Under the pieces are notes generated by a model. The model was not told where the DNA came from. It ran no database searches and was given only the letters and a program-made list of their open reading frames with translations. DNA of 64,000 nt from Cyclobacteriaceae bacterium (GTDB lineage Bacteria > Bacteroidota > Bacteroidia > Cytophagales > Cyclobacteriaceae): positions 33,206-97,205 of the forward strand of contig JANQEU010000072.1 in the NCBI GenBank assembly GCA_028278225.1, written 5' to 3'. Positions 1-8,263 of the stretch are shown in pieces (position 1 is the first letter of the stretch; every line of letters starts with the position of its first letter). Position numbers and translations under genes: made by a program.

Positions 1-718
1 TAATATTATCGTCCTTTGACAGGTAACTTCCATAAGTGATAATGATTCCGCCACATATGGAAAGTGAAAAAAAGGCCTGCCCAACGGCGCTGAAAATAAC
101 CCTCATGCTCAGTTTCGAAAAGTCGGGAAGCAGATAATATGATATACCGGTCCCGGAATGCGGTATGGTCTGAACATAAACGGCCAGGATGATCAGAATG
201 ATGAGCAGTGTCGGCATCAATATTTTAGCGGCCCTTTCTATTCCCTTCGAAACCCCTTTTGATACAATAAAGGCGGTCACCGCAATAAATACGATCCAAT
301 AGATTGTGACCGTTTTTATGTCAGCGGAATATATCCCGAACTGCTTCCCAATCTCAAAGTTTCCTTTCACCATCTCAATAAAATAACCAAACGACCAGGC
401 GGCCACTACAAGGTAAATTGACAATATGATGATGTTGTCGATGGCCATGAGTTTGCCCATGAAATTCCATCTGCGAAAACCCAGATTGTCAAAGACCTGC
501 ACGACATTGCTGTTGCCCTTTCTCCCAAGGGCAATGCAAGTGACCATCAACGGAAATCCTATCAATAAGCAGCATACGAGGTAAACAAGGACAAACGCTG
601 CCCCACCGCCATCTTCCACCTCGAACGGGAATTTCCAGATATTTCCAAGTCCCACTGCGGCACCGGCTGCCGAGGCTATGAAACCAATTTTGCTTTTAAA
701 TAATCCCCTGGATGGCAT
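1..718 (-). CDS. Neurotransmitter:sodium symporter (NSS/SNF) family transporter, 3' part missing
   Basis: Na+-coupled uptake of an amino acid or related small solute across the inner membrane. About 239 N-terminal residues are present and the C-terminal half lies outside the window. The N-terminus carries the LeuT-type TM1 signature (GAAVGLGNIWKFPF) followed by a GGG-AF stretch; a later segment, GQAFFSLSICGG, matches LeuT TM6, the unwound substrate-binding helix. At least five hydrophobic segments can be read. The ATG (718-716) abuts the TAA (721-719) of the upstream purine nucleoside phosphorylase gene with no gap, so the two are probably co-transcribed and translationally coupled. The substrate cannot be told from the sequence. 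Confidence 0.9.
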   Translation of the reverse strand, partial: MPSRGLFKSKIGFIASAAGAAVGLGNIWKFPFEVEDGGGAAFVLVYLVCCLLIGFPLMVTCIALGRKGNSNVVQVFDNLGFRRWNFMGKLMAIDNIIILSIYLVVAAWSFGYFIEMVKGNFEIGKQFGIYSADIKTVTIYWIVFIAVTAFIVSKGVSKGIERAAKILMPTLLIILIILAVYVQTIPHSGTGISYYLLPDFSKLSMRVIFSAVGQAFFSLSICGGIIITYGSYLSKDDNI

Positions 719-1426
719 TTATTCGGTAATTATGGTTTCCAATGCCAATTTGGAAATCTCCCTGATGCCTTTTTCCCGCTCCTCGCCTGAAGCTGTCTTT
801 CCGGTAATGATGTTATCACTGACCATCAGGATGGACAGTGCCCTGACCTTTGCCGCCACCGCCAGGGTGTATAGCGCGGTGGATTCCATTTCGACACCTA
901 AAACTCCGTGTTCCGACCATACTTTCCACCGGTCATTGTTTCCCAAATAAAAGGAGTCCGTACTGTAAATACCTCCGATCAATATATCCATACCTATTTT
1001 ACCCGCAACAGCATTTACTTTCTGCAGCAGATCAAAATCTGCCGTAGGAGCAAAATCCTGACCGTTGAATTTTACCCTGTTCACACTTGAATCCGTAGAT
1101 GCGCCCAGTGCAATGATCTTTTCCCCCAAACCGATATCCGTGTGAATACTTCCGCAAGTGCCCACCCGTACGATGGTCTTTACCCGGTAGAAGTTGATAA
1201 GTTCATTGACGTATATGGAAGTGGAGGGCAGGCCCATTCCCGCGCCCTGAACAGAAACTTTTTTTCCCTGATAGACGCCGCTAAAACCATACATTCCCCT
1301 GACTTTGCTATAACAATAAATGTCTTCAAGGAAATTTTCAGCAATGAATTGGGCTCTTAAGGGATCGCCGGGTAAAAGCACGGTCTCGGCCACTTCTCCG
1401 TCTTTCGCGCCGATATGGTAACTCAT
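719..1426 (-). CDS. deoD: Purine-nucleoside phosphorylase, DeoD type
   Basis: Cytosolic hexameric-type phosphorylase that splits purine (deoxy)nucleosides with phosphate into base and (deoxy)ribose-1-phosphate. The 235-residue length fits the low-molecular-weight DeoD class. Visible motifs: GDPLRA at residues 20-25 (phosphate binding), RVGTCGS near 87-93, GVEMES near 178 (ribose binding) and SDNIITG near the C-terminus, where a catalytic Asp is expected. It is followed without a gap by a sodium symporter gene, suggesting a nucleoside or amino-acid salvage pair. A promoter-like pair lies about 27-54 nt upstream of the ATG. Confidence 0.95.
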   Translation of the reverse strand: MSYHIGAKDGEVAETVLLPGDPLRAQFIAENFLEDIYCYSKVRGMYGFSGVYQGKKVSVQGAGMGLPSTSIYVNELINFYRVKTIVRVGTCGSIHTDIGLGEKIIALGASTDSSVNRVKFNGQDFAPTADFDLLQKVNAVAGKIGMDILIGGIYSTDSFYLGNNDRWKVWSEHGVLGVEMESTALYTLAVAAKVRALSILMVSDNIITGKTASGEEREKGIREISKLALETIITE

Positions 1427-1452
1427 ATAATTTGATTTTGTAATCCGGAAAT

Positions 1453-1480
1453 CAAATTAAGGCAATAGAAGTGAAATCAA
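1453..1480 (-). promoter_or_regulatory. Candidate Bacteroidota-type promoter of deoD
   Basis: On the minus strand, TTG (1480-1478) is followed 17 nt later by TTAATTTG (1460-1453), one mismatch from the TAnnTTTG -7 box of Bacteroidota sigma factors. The predicted start site lies about 20 nt before the ATG at 1426. Based on consensus match only. Confidence 0.4.
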
Positions 1481-1645
1481 CCGGCCTTAAATCAAAAAGT
1501 GATTTCTCAAATGAGTTATTTAAGCACATATAGGGACTCGAGGGGGATAATTGATAGTGTACCGGGCAAGGATGTGTCGCCCATGCTGGTCCCTTTTTGG
1601 CTTTCGTATCGGACGACAAGGCTGAAATTTACAGGGCCAAACAGG

Positions 1646-2056
1646 TCAGGCTGCTATTATGCCTGGCGGCTTTATTTCGTTAAGCTCAACGTAGTTGAAA
1701 TGCATGTCAAGAAGATCCGAATAATCCTCACCGGTCTCCCTCATTTCATCGCTATTCTTTTCGTAAGACCAGTTGATCACAGCCTTTCGCTCCGGACCAT
1801 CCGCATTTTTGAGTATCCTGAAGAGGTCGAAAAGGCATTTCGAGCTTGCCGTATTGAAATATTTAAATGCCAGATTGATCACGATCGGTTCTGAAGCATT
1901 CAGATACAGATCCTGAATCATCCTGATGATCGGTTTGTAAAATTTCAATGCATTTTCGGGGGATGAATTTCCTTTGATCACAACCACCCCCTCATCCGGG
2001 TCTATTTTCACATAGGGGGTGTTTTGGGAGGCCTTGATGTTAATATTAATCATCAC
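1646..2056 (-). CDS. SiaC-family (DUF1987) regulatory phosphoprotein
   Basis: 136-residue soluble protein matching the SiaC/DUF1987 family. The family features visible are an N-terminal strand with TPYVKIDPDEGVVVIKG, the SSPENALKFYKPII segment, the conserved KYFNTASSKCLFDLF region and a C-terminal EDYSDLLDMHFNYVEL helix-strand. In Pseudomonas SiaC is phosphorylated by the kinase SiaB, dephosphorylated by the PP2C phosphatase SiaA, and controls a diguanylate cyclase. Here a PP2C gene lies about 600 nt upstream on the same strand, but no SiaB-like kinase or GGDEF gene is in the window. In the Bacteroidota context it may act in the adjacent chemosensory output pathway (inference). A plus-strand reading frame over the same bases is a shadow. 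Confidence 0.8.
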   Translation of the reverse strand: MMININIKASQNTPYVKIDPDEGVVVIKGNSSPENALKFYKPIIRMIQDLYLNASEPIVINLAFKYFNTASSKCLFDLFRILKNADGPERKAVINWSYEKNSDEMRETGEDYSDLLDMHFNYVELNEIKPPGIIAA

Positions 2057-2229
2057 TAATTAATTTAATTGCACTTAGGTTCTTAATGGGTCCACCGCGA
2101 TGATTAGATAGATTCCCATAACAAATAAAGCATTAACACTTTAAAGTGAAAAAATTAGCAAGAATTATTTTCAAAAAAATATAATTGGTTGATAATCAAA
2201 AGCATAAGATGCTCCACTTGATTGAAAAC

Positions 2230-2245
2230 AAGAAAAATATTCTTA
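2230..2245. promoter_or_regulatory. Palindromic 16-bp motif, copy 1
   Basis: AAGAAAAATATTCTTA, a dyad AAGAA-N5-TTCTT. It is identical to the copy at 17767-17782 and close to those at 19974-19989 and 21415-21430. This copy lies about 175 nt upstream of the SiaC-like start. A regulatory role is inferred from recurrence and symmetry. Confidence 0.45.
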
Positions 2246-2305
2246 CTTTGATTAATTATTTTAACCTGAACTGGGGAAGGGGGTACAAATTCCCAATTGA
2301 AAACT

Positions 2306-2460
2306 TCAAAGAAAGCTGGCTGCGCGACCCAGTCTTTACGACTCCGGGAGAAATCTATTCATATAAAAAGCTGAGAATATTCACCATTAACTGATTAATA
2401 GATGAAAAGATATCTCATTTCATTCGATATGACAGGGGTCACGCAGCCGGCTTTTCTTGA
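2306..2460. repeat. 155-bp element with ~25-bp imperfect terminal inverted repeats
   Basis: Left arm 2306-2330 and right arm 2436-2460 are inverted copies matching at about 21 of 25 positions; the inner 19 bp match at 17, both mismatches G/T-type. The span between them is AT-rich and has no supported gene. It fills most of the 600-nt gap between the SiaC-like and PP2C genes. It may be a MITE-like insertion or a long-stem structured RNA. The flanks show no obvious target-site duplication. Confidence 0.5.
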
Positions 2461-2657
2461 GAAATTGTTACCGTGAGGTTATTTTAATACTGAGCCGGTA
2501 TAAAGGCGTTGAAAAGGAGTTCAAAGGGTATCATTACACCCGTCCCGGTCAGGGAATTTCTATCACCAAATTTCCGTAGAAACAAAGCCAATTTTCAAAT
2601 ATGATCTTTTCCGTTCTAAATCTGAGAGCGGTTTACGGGGAGCGAATTAAGAACCAG

Positions 2658-3443
2658 CTAGCCGAGGCTGAATCCTATCAGCAACAGGTCATCCAGCTGC
2701 ATATTCGAACCGGACCAGTCTTCAAGGAAAGCTGCTATCTCTTCTTTTTGTTTGGCCATGTGGTTCATATAATTGGATTCAAGAAGTTCCTTAACTTTTT
2801 CTTTTCCGAGCTTTTTACTGGAAGGTCCGCCAAACAAATCCTTCAGACCATCGCTGGAGAGGTAGAATTTCGAGCCCATCAAGCTACTGACGTCCATGGG
2901 GATGGTTTTATAATCATGAGGGAAGTCAAACATCTCTCCTATTTGCATCCTGTCGGGTTTGATGATATTGAGCTCGCCATTTGTCACCTGTAACAGCTCC
3001 ATTTTGGCACCGGCATACTCCATTTCCATAACCTGCGTACCTATCCTCACGATCCCAACATCGGCCCCTGTTCCTACCTGCAGGTTTTTCTTTCCTTCAA
3101 ATTTTTCACGGATCTCGTGGTGCAGTTTCTCGAGGATCTTTCCCGGCTCAATGATTCCATCATCAATTACTACTTTCTTCAATGAATTGGTATAGATGCG
3201 GGTCATCATGCTCGCAAGGTGGCCATGACCCATACAATCAAACACCGATATATAGAGGCTGTCGTGGGCTTGCTGCACCCAAAAGCCATCGCCCCCAACC
3301 TTTCCGGTCATGGGTTTATTGATGATAAAGGCATCCAGAATGCTATGAAGCTGCGCTTCCGGAAAAAGAGAAAAATAATTCTTCTTCGCTACATCCTCTA
3401 CCTGTCCTAGATTGAGCTGATCCTTCTTTAGTCTGTCAGACAA
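2658..3443 (-). CDS. SpoIIE-type PP2C serine/threonine phosphatase
   Basis: 261-residue cytosolic Mn/Mg-dependent protein phosphatase without a fused sensor domain. Metal-binding acidic motifs are in family order: VGGDGFWV (Asp52), VFDCMGHGH (Asp69), the SSDGLKDLFGG motif in the C-terminal third, and QLDDLLLIGF (Asp251/252). This is the SiaA/RsbU/SpoIIE class, which dephosphorylates anti-sigma-antagonist or SiaC-like proteins. The nearest candidate substrate is the SiaC-like protein downstream; the upstream neighbours are CheX and CheY genes. The ATG at 3443 is followed by a charged helix, and no signal peptide or membrane segment is seen. Confidence 0.88.
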   Translation of the reverse strand: MSDRLKKDQLNLGQVEDVAKKNYFSLFPEAQLHSILDAFIINKPMTGKVGGDGFWVQQAHDSLYISVFDCMGHGHLASMMTRIYTNSLKKVVIDDGIIEPGKILEKLHHEIREKFEGKKNLQVGTGADVGIVRIGTQVMEMEYAGAKMELLQVTNGELNIIKPDRMQIGEMFDFPHDYKTIPMDVSSLMGSKFYLSSDGLKDLFGGPSSKKLGKEKVKELLESNYMNHMAKQKEEIAAFLEDWSGSNMQLDDLLLIGFSLG

Positions 3444-3496
3444 TTGCGTGTTGGTCTGAGTTGATTAATCCGTACCTACCAAAAATACGTCCCAAA

Positions 3497-3964
3497 TTAT
3501 TCTAATCCAACAACGACAAATGCTTCATGACCGTTCCACTTGATTGGTATGATGTAGATGGACAGATCCTGCGGAAGTCTGAGTTGGTTAGGCATCCCTT
3601 CGAAAACAACCGGAACCGAGATCATGAAATTTGCACCGAGATTCGCCCGGACATTACCCGCAACTACATTGGATATCTCACCCGCCATATCCAGGATATC
3701 TTCATCTGCCGGATCATCCAGTCCGATAAAGATGTTGATGAGGTCCTTGTACATCCCCCTGTCGGCGGATATGTATACAAAACCTTTACGGTTGCCTGAT
3801 ATGCCGATCATACCGGTAATATCTTTCAGTATCAGGCCTTCCTTATCCTTTAGGTAAGGAACACTCATCTCCGAATCAATATCCGTTAAATGCTTGAAGT
3901 AGTTCTCAACAGACTTGATGAACAAATTACAGGTGGCCTCGAACTCCTCTTTGTTAGTTTGCAT
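3497..3964 (-). CDS. cheX: CheX-like CheY-P phosphatase
   Basis: 155-residue protein of the CheC/CheX/FliY phosphatase fold. The diagnostic helix motif E-x2-N is present as GEISNVVAGN with Glu96 and Asn99. CheX removes phosphate from CheY, terminating the signal. It overlaps the upstream cheY-like gene by 11 nt, implying translational coupling and a dedicated partner. With the CheC-like protein at 7355-7954 the locus holds two phosphatases of this superfamily. Confidence 0.85.
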   Translation of the reverse strand: MQTNKEEFEATCNLFIKSVENYFKHLTDIDSEMSVPYLKDKEGLILKDITGMIGISGNRKGFVYISADRGMYKDLINIFIGLDDPADEDILDMAGEISNVVAGNVRANLGANFMISVPVVFEGMPNQLRLPQDLSIYIIPIKWNGHEAFVVVGLE

Positions 3965-4322
3965 TACGGTTTAGAAGTTTATCAAATGCTTTGGTCAGGT
4001 CGTCAGGATTTACAGGCTTATACATAAATCCCCTTGCCCCCTTGTCCAGCGCCTGAAGTCCGGTCAGTTTATCAGACAAGGCCGTAATTATCATCACTTT
4101 CGCCTCAGGATGTATCTGCATGATGCTCTCAAGGCAGGTAATCCCATCCATCTGGGGCATGGTGATATCCAGTGTGATCACATCCGGCATTGTGTCTTTG
4201 ACCATTTCGAGGGCTTCCTTTCCATTTGAAGCCATTCCCACAATTTCCAGATCATAGTCGCCCAAATTTTTCTCAATGGTCCGGCGCATAATCGAGGAAT
4301 CATCTACAATTAGTAATTTCAT
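3954..4322 (-). CDS. CheY-like single-domain response regulator (1)
   Basis: 122-residue receiver domain with no output domain. Acidic pair Asp7/Asp8, phospho-acceptor Asp52 in LDITMPQMDG, a Thr in MIITALS and the conserved Lys102 (YKPVN). The start overlaps the end of the upstream CheA-like kinase by 4 nt (ATGA) and the stop overlaps cheX by 11 nt, so kinase, regulator and phosphatase form one translationally coupled module. The output target is unknown. No flagellar switch genes are present, so it may act on gliding, c-di-GMP or the PP2C/SiaC pair. Confidence 0.93.
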   Translation of the reverse strand: MKLLIVDDSSIMRRTIEKNLGDYDLEIVGMASNGKEALEMVKDTMPDVITLDITMPQMDGITCLESIMQIHPEAKVMIITALSDKLTGLQALDKGARGFMYKPVNPDDLTKAFDKLLNRNAN

Positions 4323-6937
4323 GATGCGGCTTCAATGGGTTCGTTTTGATTGGCTAATAAAGGCAGTCTCATGTTCATTTCAAAAAATTGACCTGGAACA
4401 AAGTTGATGTCAAAAGCCCCTCCATTCTCTTCAATGATAGTCTTTACCAGGCTCATTCCCTGCCCTCTTCCACTGTAATCATCGGCTTTTCCAGCAGTCG
4501 AAAATCCATTATTGAATATCAGTCTGGCTATCTCCTCATCACTCATATCCTCAAGTGATGCTTCGGTAATGATCTCTCTTTCAACGGCTTTGGTAGCAAT
4601 TTCCTCAATATCCAGTCCTTTGCCATCATCACAATATGAAATGATCATTTCATTCTGATCCGTCCTGTCTACCGAAACGATAATATTTCCCTTCACCATC
4701 TTGTCAAGGGCTACACGCACATTGGCACTTTCGATGCCATGGGACAGTGAATTTCGCATAAGCTGGATCATCACATCTTTAAAGGGATTGATCAGGTTAT
4801 CCGGTATGACCAGGTTTTTCTCATTCTTGAAGGTCAGCGAAACCGGTTTATCCAGCTCCTTGCTCATCTTTTCCAGCCCTTTCTCCAGTGTATCCAGCAG
4901 CATGATATTGGTTACCAACTGACCCTCACTCGGAAGGTTTTTGTAGACGCTGGCTACTTTGTGAAGCATTTCTTCCATGTCCTCCAGGATCTTATTCGCT
5001 TCATCTATTTCATATAGTATGGTCAGAAAGTCCTTGCCTGCAACGTCTTTTTCCTTGAATTCCGCAATGGATTCTTCGATCAAATGGAATTTTTCGCGCA
5101 TAAGATCCAGGCCTATGACCATGGCATTACCTTTGAGATTGTGGATGGTCTCAAACGTGAAATTCATGAGTTCCTTCAGGTCACGACCCTTATTCGCCTC
5201 ATAGCGTTCGGAAATACCCTTAATGATCTTTTTGGAATTGTGAAGGAATCCCTGAAGAACGGCCGGGTCGATCTTTAAGATACTGAGTACCTGCTCAGTC
5301 TCCCTCTTTTTCTTTTCTTCCGCTTCCTCCAGATGCTGCTGTAGCAATACGGACTCGGTTTCGTCCGAGATCGTAGCCATAATGCTTTGAATTTCACCAT
5401 TCCGCTCAATCCTGGTAAATGAAACCCTGATATATTTGGTATTCACTATACCATCAGCTTCTGTGAATATTTTCACCTGCTCGACAGGGTTCAGCTGGTT
5501 CACAACCTCCTCGTCCATATCCTTATTAAACAGGTGTTTCATAAACATTTCAAGGGCTTCCAGGTCCCTGGGAATGATATGGGGACGCATGAAATTGCCA
5601 AAATTTTCCCCCCCGATCTTCTTCTGCTCAAAGATGTCTTCCATCGCACGGGAATAAAGGTTGCTTATTTTGAAATCCTTGTCCAAAAGGAATATCCCCT
5701 GGTGCACATTTTCAAAAACTACCTCGGATTGTTTGTAAATATTTTCATAAAGGTACTCTGCCTGATCCCGTTCCTTTTTCAGTTCCGCATGTGATTTATT
5801 GATCTCCTCGACCATCACATTGAAGGTGTCGGCATAATGACCAAGCTCATCTCTCGCAGACACATGCACTTCATCCGAAAGGTCACCGGCCGCAATTTTC
5901 TTGGTAAATGCTTCCAGGATATTGACATTGGAAACAATATTTCGGACAATACTTCCCACAAGCAGGAATGTAATGATCGCAACAACCAGGTCGATAACCA
6001 CAAATAATACAAACTCGCGGTTGGCGCTGGCTGCCACAGTTTCCGTATAATTATGGATCCTGTCTGACATAAAATCCTCAACCATCTTGAGGGAGTTGAT
6101 CTTACCGGTCAGCACATTGTAGAAATGACTGGGGTCCTCATCAAAGCTCCTGTTTGTCAGCAGAACCTGCTGAAGTCTTCTTGCTTCATCGACGTCAGGT
6201 CCTTTTACAATTCTTTCAAAGTACTCCCTGGATTCCTCGTTGGTGATCGTCAGAAATGCATCAAGGTACGATTCCTGTGCCGATACCAGTGATGAATACG
6301 TGTTGTACATGTCATTGTCCATCCTTTTCACGGCAAAAACCTGTGTACCCATAGCCCGCTCTATGCTTGTTCGTTCCTTGGACTTAAGGAAATAAATGAT
6401 GGCATGGACCTGCTGGGCCAGCGTCTTATCGCGCGTCTCATTGATAAGATCATTGACGGTGTTTAATGCAGCACCATTGATATCAGAGAAATATTCAATT
6501 GCCCGGTTTGGTGTGAGCGTAAGGTCATCCACCTGGCTTCTGATCTGGCTTAAGCGATTGAAATAGGTTTTAAGATCTTCTATATCCTTGCCATGTATCT
6601 GCATTACATCATCCAGGCGCGGATCATTGACCTCCCGGTAAAATACCTGCAGGGTACTGTCCGTTCTTTCCCGCTGTGCCATAAGCTCCTGGGCAAAGGA
6701 CTCTCCTTTTGCCGAAAGGTATCCGGAGGTGATCCCCCGTTCTTTCTGTATCTCATGCACGACATGATTGATCTCTATTCCAACGATTATGGCTTTATTC
6801 AGCCTCGTGGAATCTTTGTAATCCAGGAAGCTGTCGCGGATCTGGAAATAGTCAAATACCAGTATTGTTAATACAAGCGGTACTAAGACAACGGCAAATT
6901 TTCGTCGGATGGAAAGATCGTGCAATCGGTTTCTCAT
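4319..6937 (-). CDS. Transmembrane CheA-like histidine kinase with NIT, HAMP, PAS and internal HPt domains
   Basis: 872 residues. Order: TM1 (~12-30); a periplasmic NIT-type all-helical sensor (~45-300) with the family signature HEIQKERGITSGYL; TM2 (~309-331); HAMP (~331-385); PAS (~405-530); a coiled-coil; an HPt-like helix bundle with ETIHNLKGNA, phospho-acceptor His599; and a CheA-type ATPase (~715-862) with N-box LMRNSLSHGIE, G1 CDDGKGLD, F-box IFNNGFS and G2 SGRGQGM. Unlike CheA it lacks the C-terminal CheW-like domain and is itself a membrane receptor, so it probably signals without an array. NIT domains in the family sense nitrate/nitrite; the ligand here is unproven. It overlaps cheY-like genes by 4 nt on both sides. 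Confidence 0.9.
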   Translation of the reverse strand: MRNRLHDLSIRRKFAVVLVPLVLTILVFDYFQIRDSFLDYKDSTRLNKAIIVGIEINHVVHEIQKERGITSGYLSAKGESFAQELMAQRERTDSTLQVFYREVNDPRLDDVMQIHGKDIEDLKTYFNRLSQIRSQVDDLTLTPNRAIEYFSDINGAALNTVNDLINETRDKTLAQQVHAIIYFLKSKERTSIERAMGTQVFAVKRMDNDMYNTYSSLVSAQESYLDAFLTITNEESREYFERIVKGPDVDEARRLQQVLLTNRSFDEDPSHFYNVLTGKINSLKMVEDFMSDRIHNYTETVAASANREFVLFVVIDLVVAIITFLLVGSIVRNIVSNVNILEAFTKKIAAGDLSDEVHVSARDELGHYADTFNVMVEEINKSHAELKKERDQAEYLYENIYKQSEVVFENVHQGIFLLDKDFKISNLYSRAMEDIFEQKKIGGENFGNFMRPHIIPRDLEALEMFMKHLFNKDMDEEVVNQLNPVEQVKIFTEADGIVNTKYIRVSFTRIERNGEIQSIMATISDETESVLLQQHLEEAEEKKKRETEQVLSILKIDPAVLQGFLHNSKKIIKGISERYEANKGRDLKELMNFTFETIHNLKGNAMVIGLDLMREKFHLIEESIAEFKEKDVAGKDFLTILYEIDEANKILEDMEEMLHKVASVYKNLPSEGQLVTNIMLLDTLEKGLEKMSKELDKPVSLTFKNEKNLVIPDNLINPFKDVMIQLMRNSLSHGIESANVRVALDKMVKGNIIVSVDRTDQNEMIISYCDDGKGLDIEEIATKAVEREIITEASLEDMSDEEIARLIFNNGFSTAGKADDYSGRGQGMSLVKTIIEENGGAFDINFVPGQFFEMNMRLPLLANQNEPIEAAS

Positions 6938-7293
6938 AACACCTTATTTACTACGGCGACCAGGTCTTCTGATGTGAAAGGTTTAACAATATAATCCAAT
7001 GCGCCAAGTTCCTTGCCTTTGTTAACGACAGTATCCTGACCGACGGCGCTTACCATTACTACTTTGGACTGGATCCCCTCATCCCGCAATGTCTTCAGGA
7101 TGTCAAAACCCATCATATCCGGCAGTATGTTATCCAATGTTATCAGGTCCGGCTCAAGCTCCATGGCCAGATCAATGGCTGATTCACCGTCCTGTGCCTC
7201 ACCGACTATTTCATATCCTTGCTCGGACAGGGACGTTTTGATGAGCGATCTCATGTAGATAGAATCATCAACGATTAGTACTCTCTTGCTCAT
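6934..7293 (-). CDS. CheY-like single-domain response regulator (2)
   Basis: 119-residue receiver with Asp9/Asp10, phospho-acceptor Asp54 (TLDNILPDM) and Lys104 (VKPF). Its stop overlaps the ATG of the NIT-type kinase by 4 nt, so it is the probable partner of that kinase. It is clearly paralogous to the regulator at 8264-8626: both share RVLIVDDS-YMRS and ITLDNILPDM. Having Asn-Ile-Leu after the phospho-Asp is unusual against the common L-D-x-x-M-P motif, and this is shared by the pair. Confidence 0.92.
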   Translation of the reverse strand: MSKRVLIVDDSIYMRSLIKTSLSEQGYEIVGEAQDGESAIDLAMELEPDLITLDNILPDMMGFDILKTLRDEGIQSKVVMVSAVGQDTVVNKGKELGALDYIVKPFTSEDLVAVVNKVL

Positions 7294-7354
7294 AGTTCTA
7301 TATTCTGGTTTAGTTTTTAATCAGTTGTCTGTATAAATTTCAGAAATTGTTATT

Positions 7355-7954
7355 TTAAACGGCCTGTTTGATTTGGTTGACGAAATTCTCATTGAAAATC
7401 CAGACAAAATCAGGCGAAATGTCCAGCTCCGTACCATGAAAAATTGCCTTAAAGTGAATTACGGTATCGAACGCCGTGGATTCGGTCTTCAGATAGCCAT
7501 TTACTTCGTTGTTTGGCATGATATGCAGAGACGGAACGTCTCCGAAAATCTCTAACCCCAGGAAATTGGCAAATTCAGTGATAACAGCAGCGGCAACCAT
7601 ATTATCAATCTCCGTCAAAAATGCCATTTTCATCATTTTACTCTCCGGAGAATCATTTTCCAGTATGTTTTGAGGGAGACATGCTTTGTTGATCTTGTCT
7701 ACTTCGTCCTCGGAAAAAATCAGGTGGCATGATCCCTTCAATTGCCCTTTTAGTTCAGTTTTGACGAGGTGAACGTTGTGATCGTCGGAGGAATCAAACT
7801 GCGGTAATGCGTGCTGCTCATTGCCATAATCGATCTGTTTAAGTGATATGGGACTTTGCAGTATCTGCTCCATCGACGCTTTGGCCATGGATAACCCTCC
7901 AAAAATCAATTTGGTGGCAACCTGCATTTCGTTTTCTTTCAAAGTATCTAGCAT
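7355..7954 (-). CDS. CheC-like phosphatase / chemotaxis protein
   Basis: 199 residues with a CheC/CheX-type fold. The helix AFLTEIDNMVAAAVITEFANFLG holds the active-site pair Glu115 and Asn118. Only this one phosphatase helix is obvious; canonical CheC has two E-x2-N helices, so this is a CheC-related rather than canonical protein. It lies between two CheY paralogues and probably dephosphorylates one of them. The gap to the downstream regulator is about 60 nt, compatible with one operon. Confidence 0.75.
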   Translation of the reverse strand: MLDTLKENEMQVATKLIFGGLSMAKASMEQILQSPISLKQIDYGNEQHALPQFDSSDDHNVHLVKTELKGQLKGSCHLIFSEDEVDKINKACLPQNILENDSPESKMMKMAFLTEIDNMVAAAVITEFANFLGLEIFGDVPSLHIMPNNEVNGYLKTESTAFDTVIHFKAIFHGTELDISPDFVWIFNENFVNQIKQAV

Positions 7955-8263
7955 AAGCTGTGAGTATAAATAGTCAGTAATTCAATTATTATTAAGTGTG
8001 AATTTCAGCCATTTATATAATTATACATATAAAGAAGTGTATCAGCAAGGATTTTAATGGAGTGAAATGAAGAATTAGAAGATAATCTGGGTTTTGAGAA
8101 CATTAAATAACAGTGTTCAGCAGGATAATCCAAGCCGTGTTTAACGTGAAAAAGTGATAAAACCCACCTCAACAAGCGCCCGGAATAATTTTCCGGCGCA
8201 TAAAGAAAAAAGGAAAATCATGACGAGTCGCCGGATGCCAGTCGCACCGTGAAGCCGGACTAT
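7955..8263. other. 309-nt intergenic gap inside the chemosensory locus
   Basis: No gene is supported here. The right-hand part holds an inverted repeat at 8176-8199 (GCGCC-GGAA arms with one bulged base). The left part is AT-rich and could carry a promoter for the CheC-like/CheY/kinase module. It splits the locus into an upstream CheW-to-CheY group and a downstream CheC-to-CheX group. Confidence 0.4.
8176..8199. terminator. Weak hairpin after the upstream che group
   Basis: On the minus strand GCGCCGGAA pairs with TTCCGGGCGC (one bulge) around a short AT loop. The following tract is TTGTTGAGG, not a clean T-run, so termination efficiency is doubtful. Confidence 0.3.

Noticed and set aside
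1499..1894. Plus-strand frame of 131 codons
   Set aside because: Antisense to the SiaC-like gene, which has clear family sequence; no independent features.
2185..2394. Plus-strand frame of 69 codons in the PP2C-SiaC gap
   Set aside because: Overlaps the inverted-repeat element; AT-driven composition and no family features, so not called as a gene.
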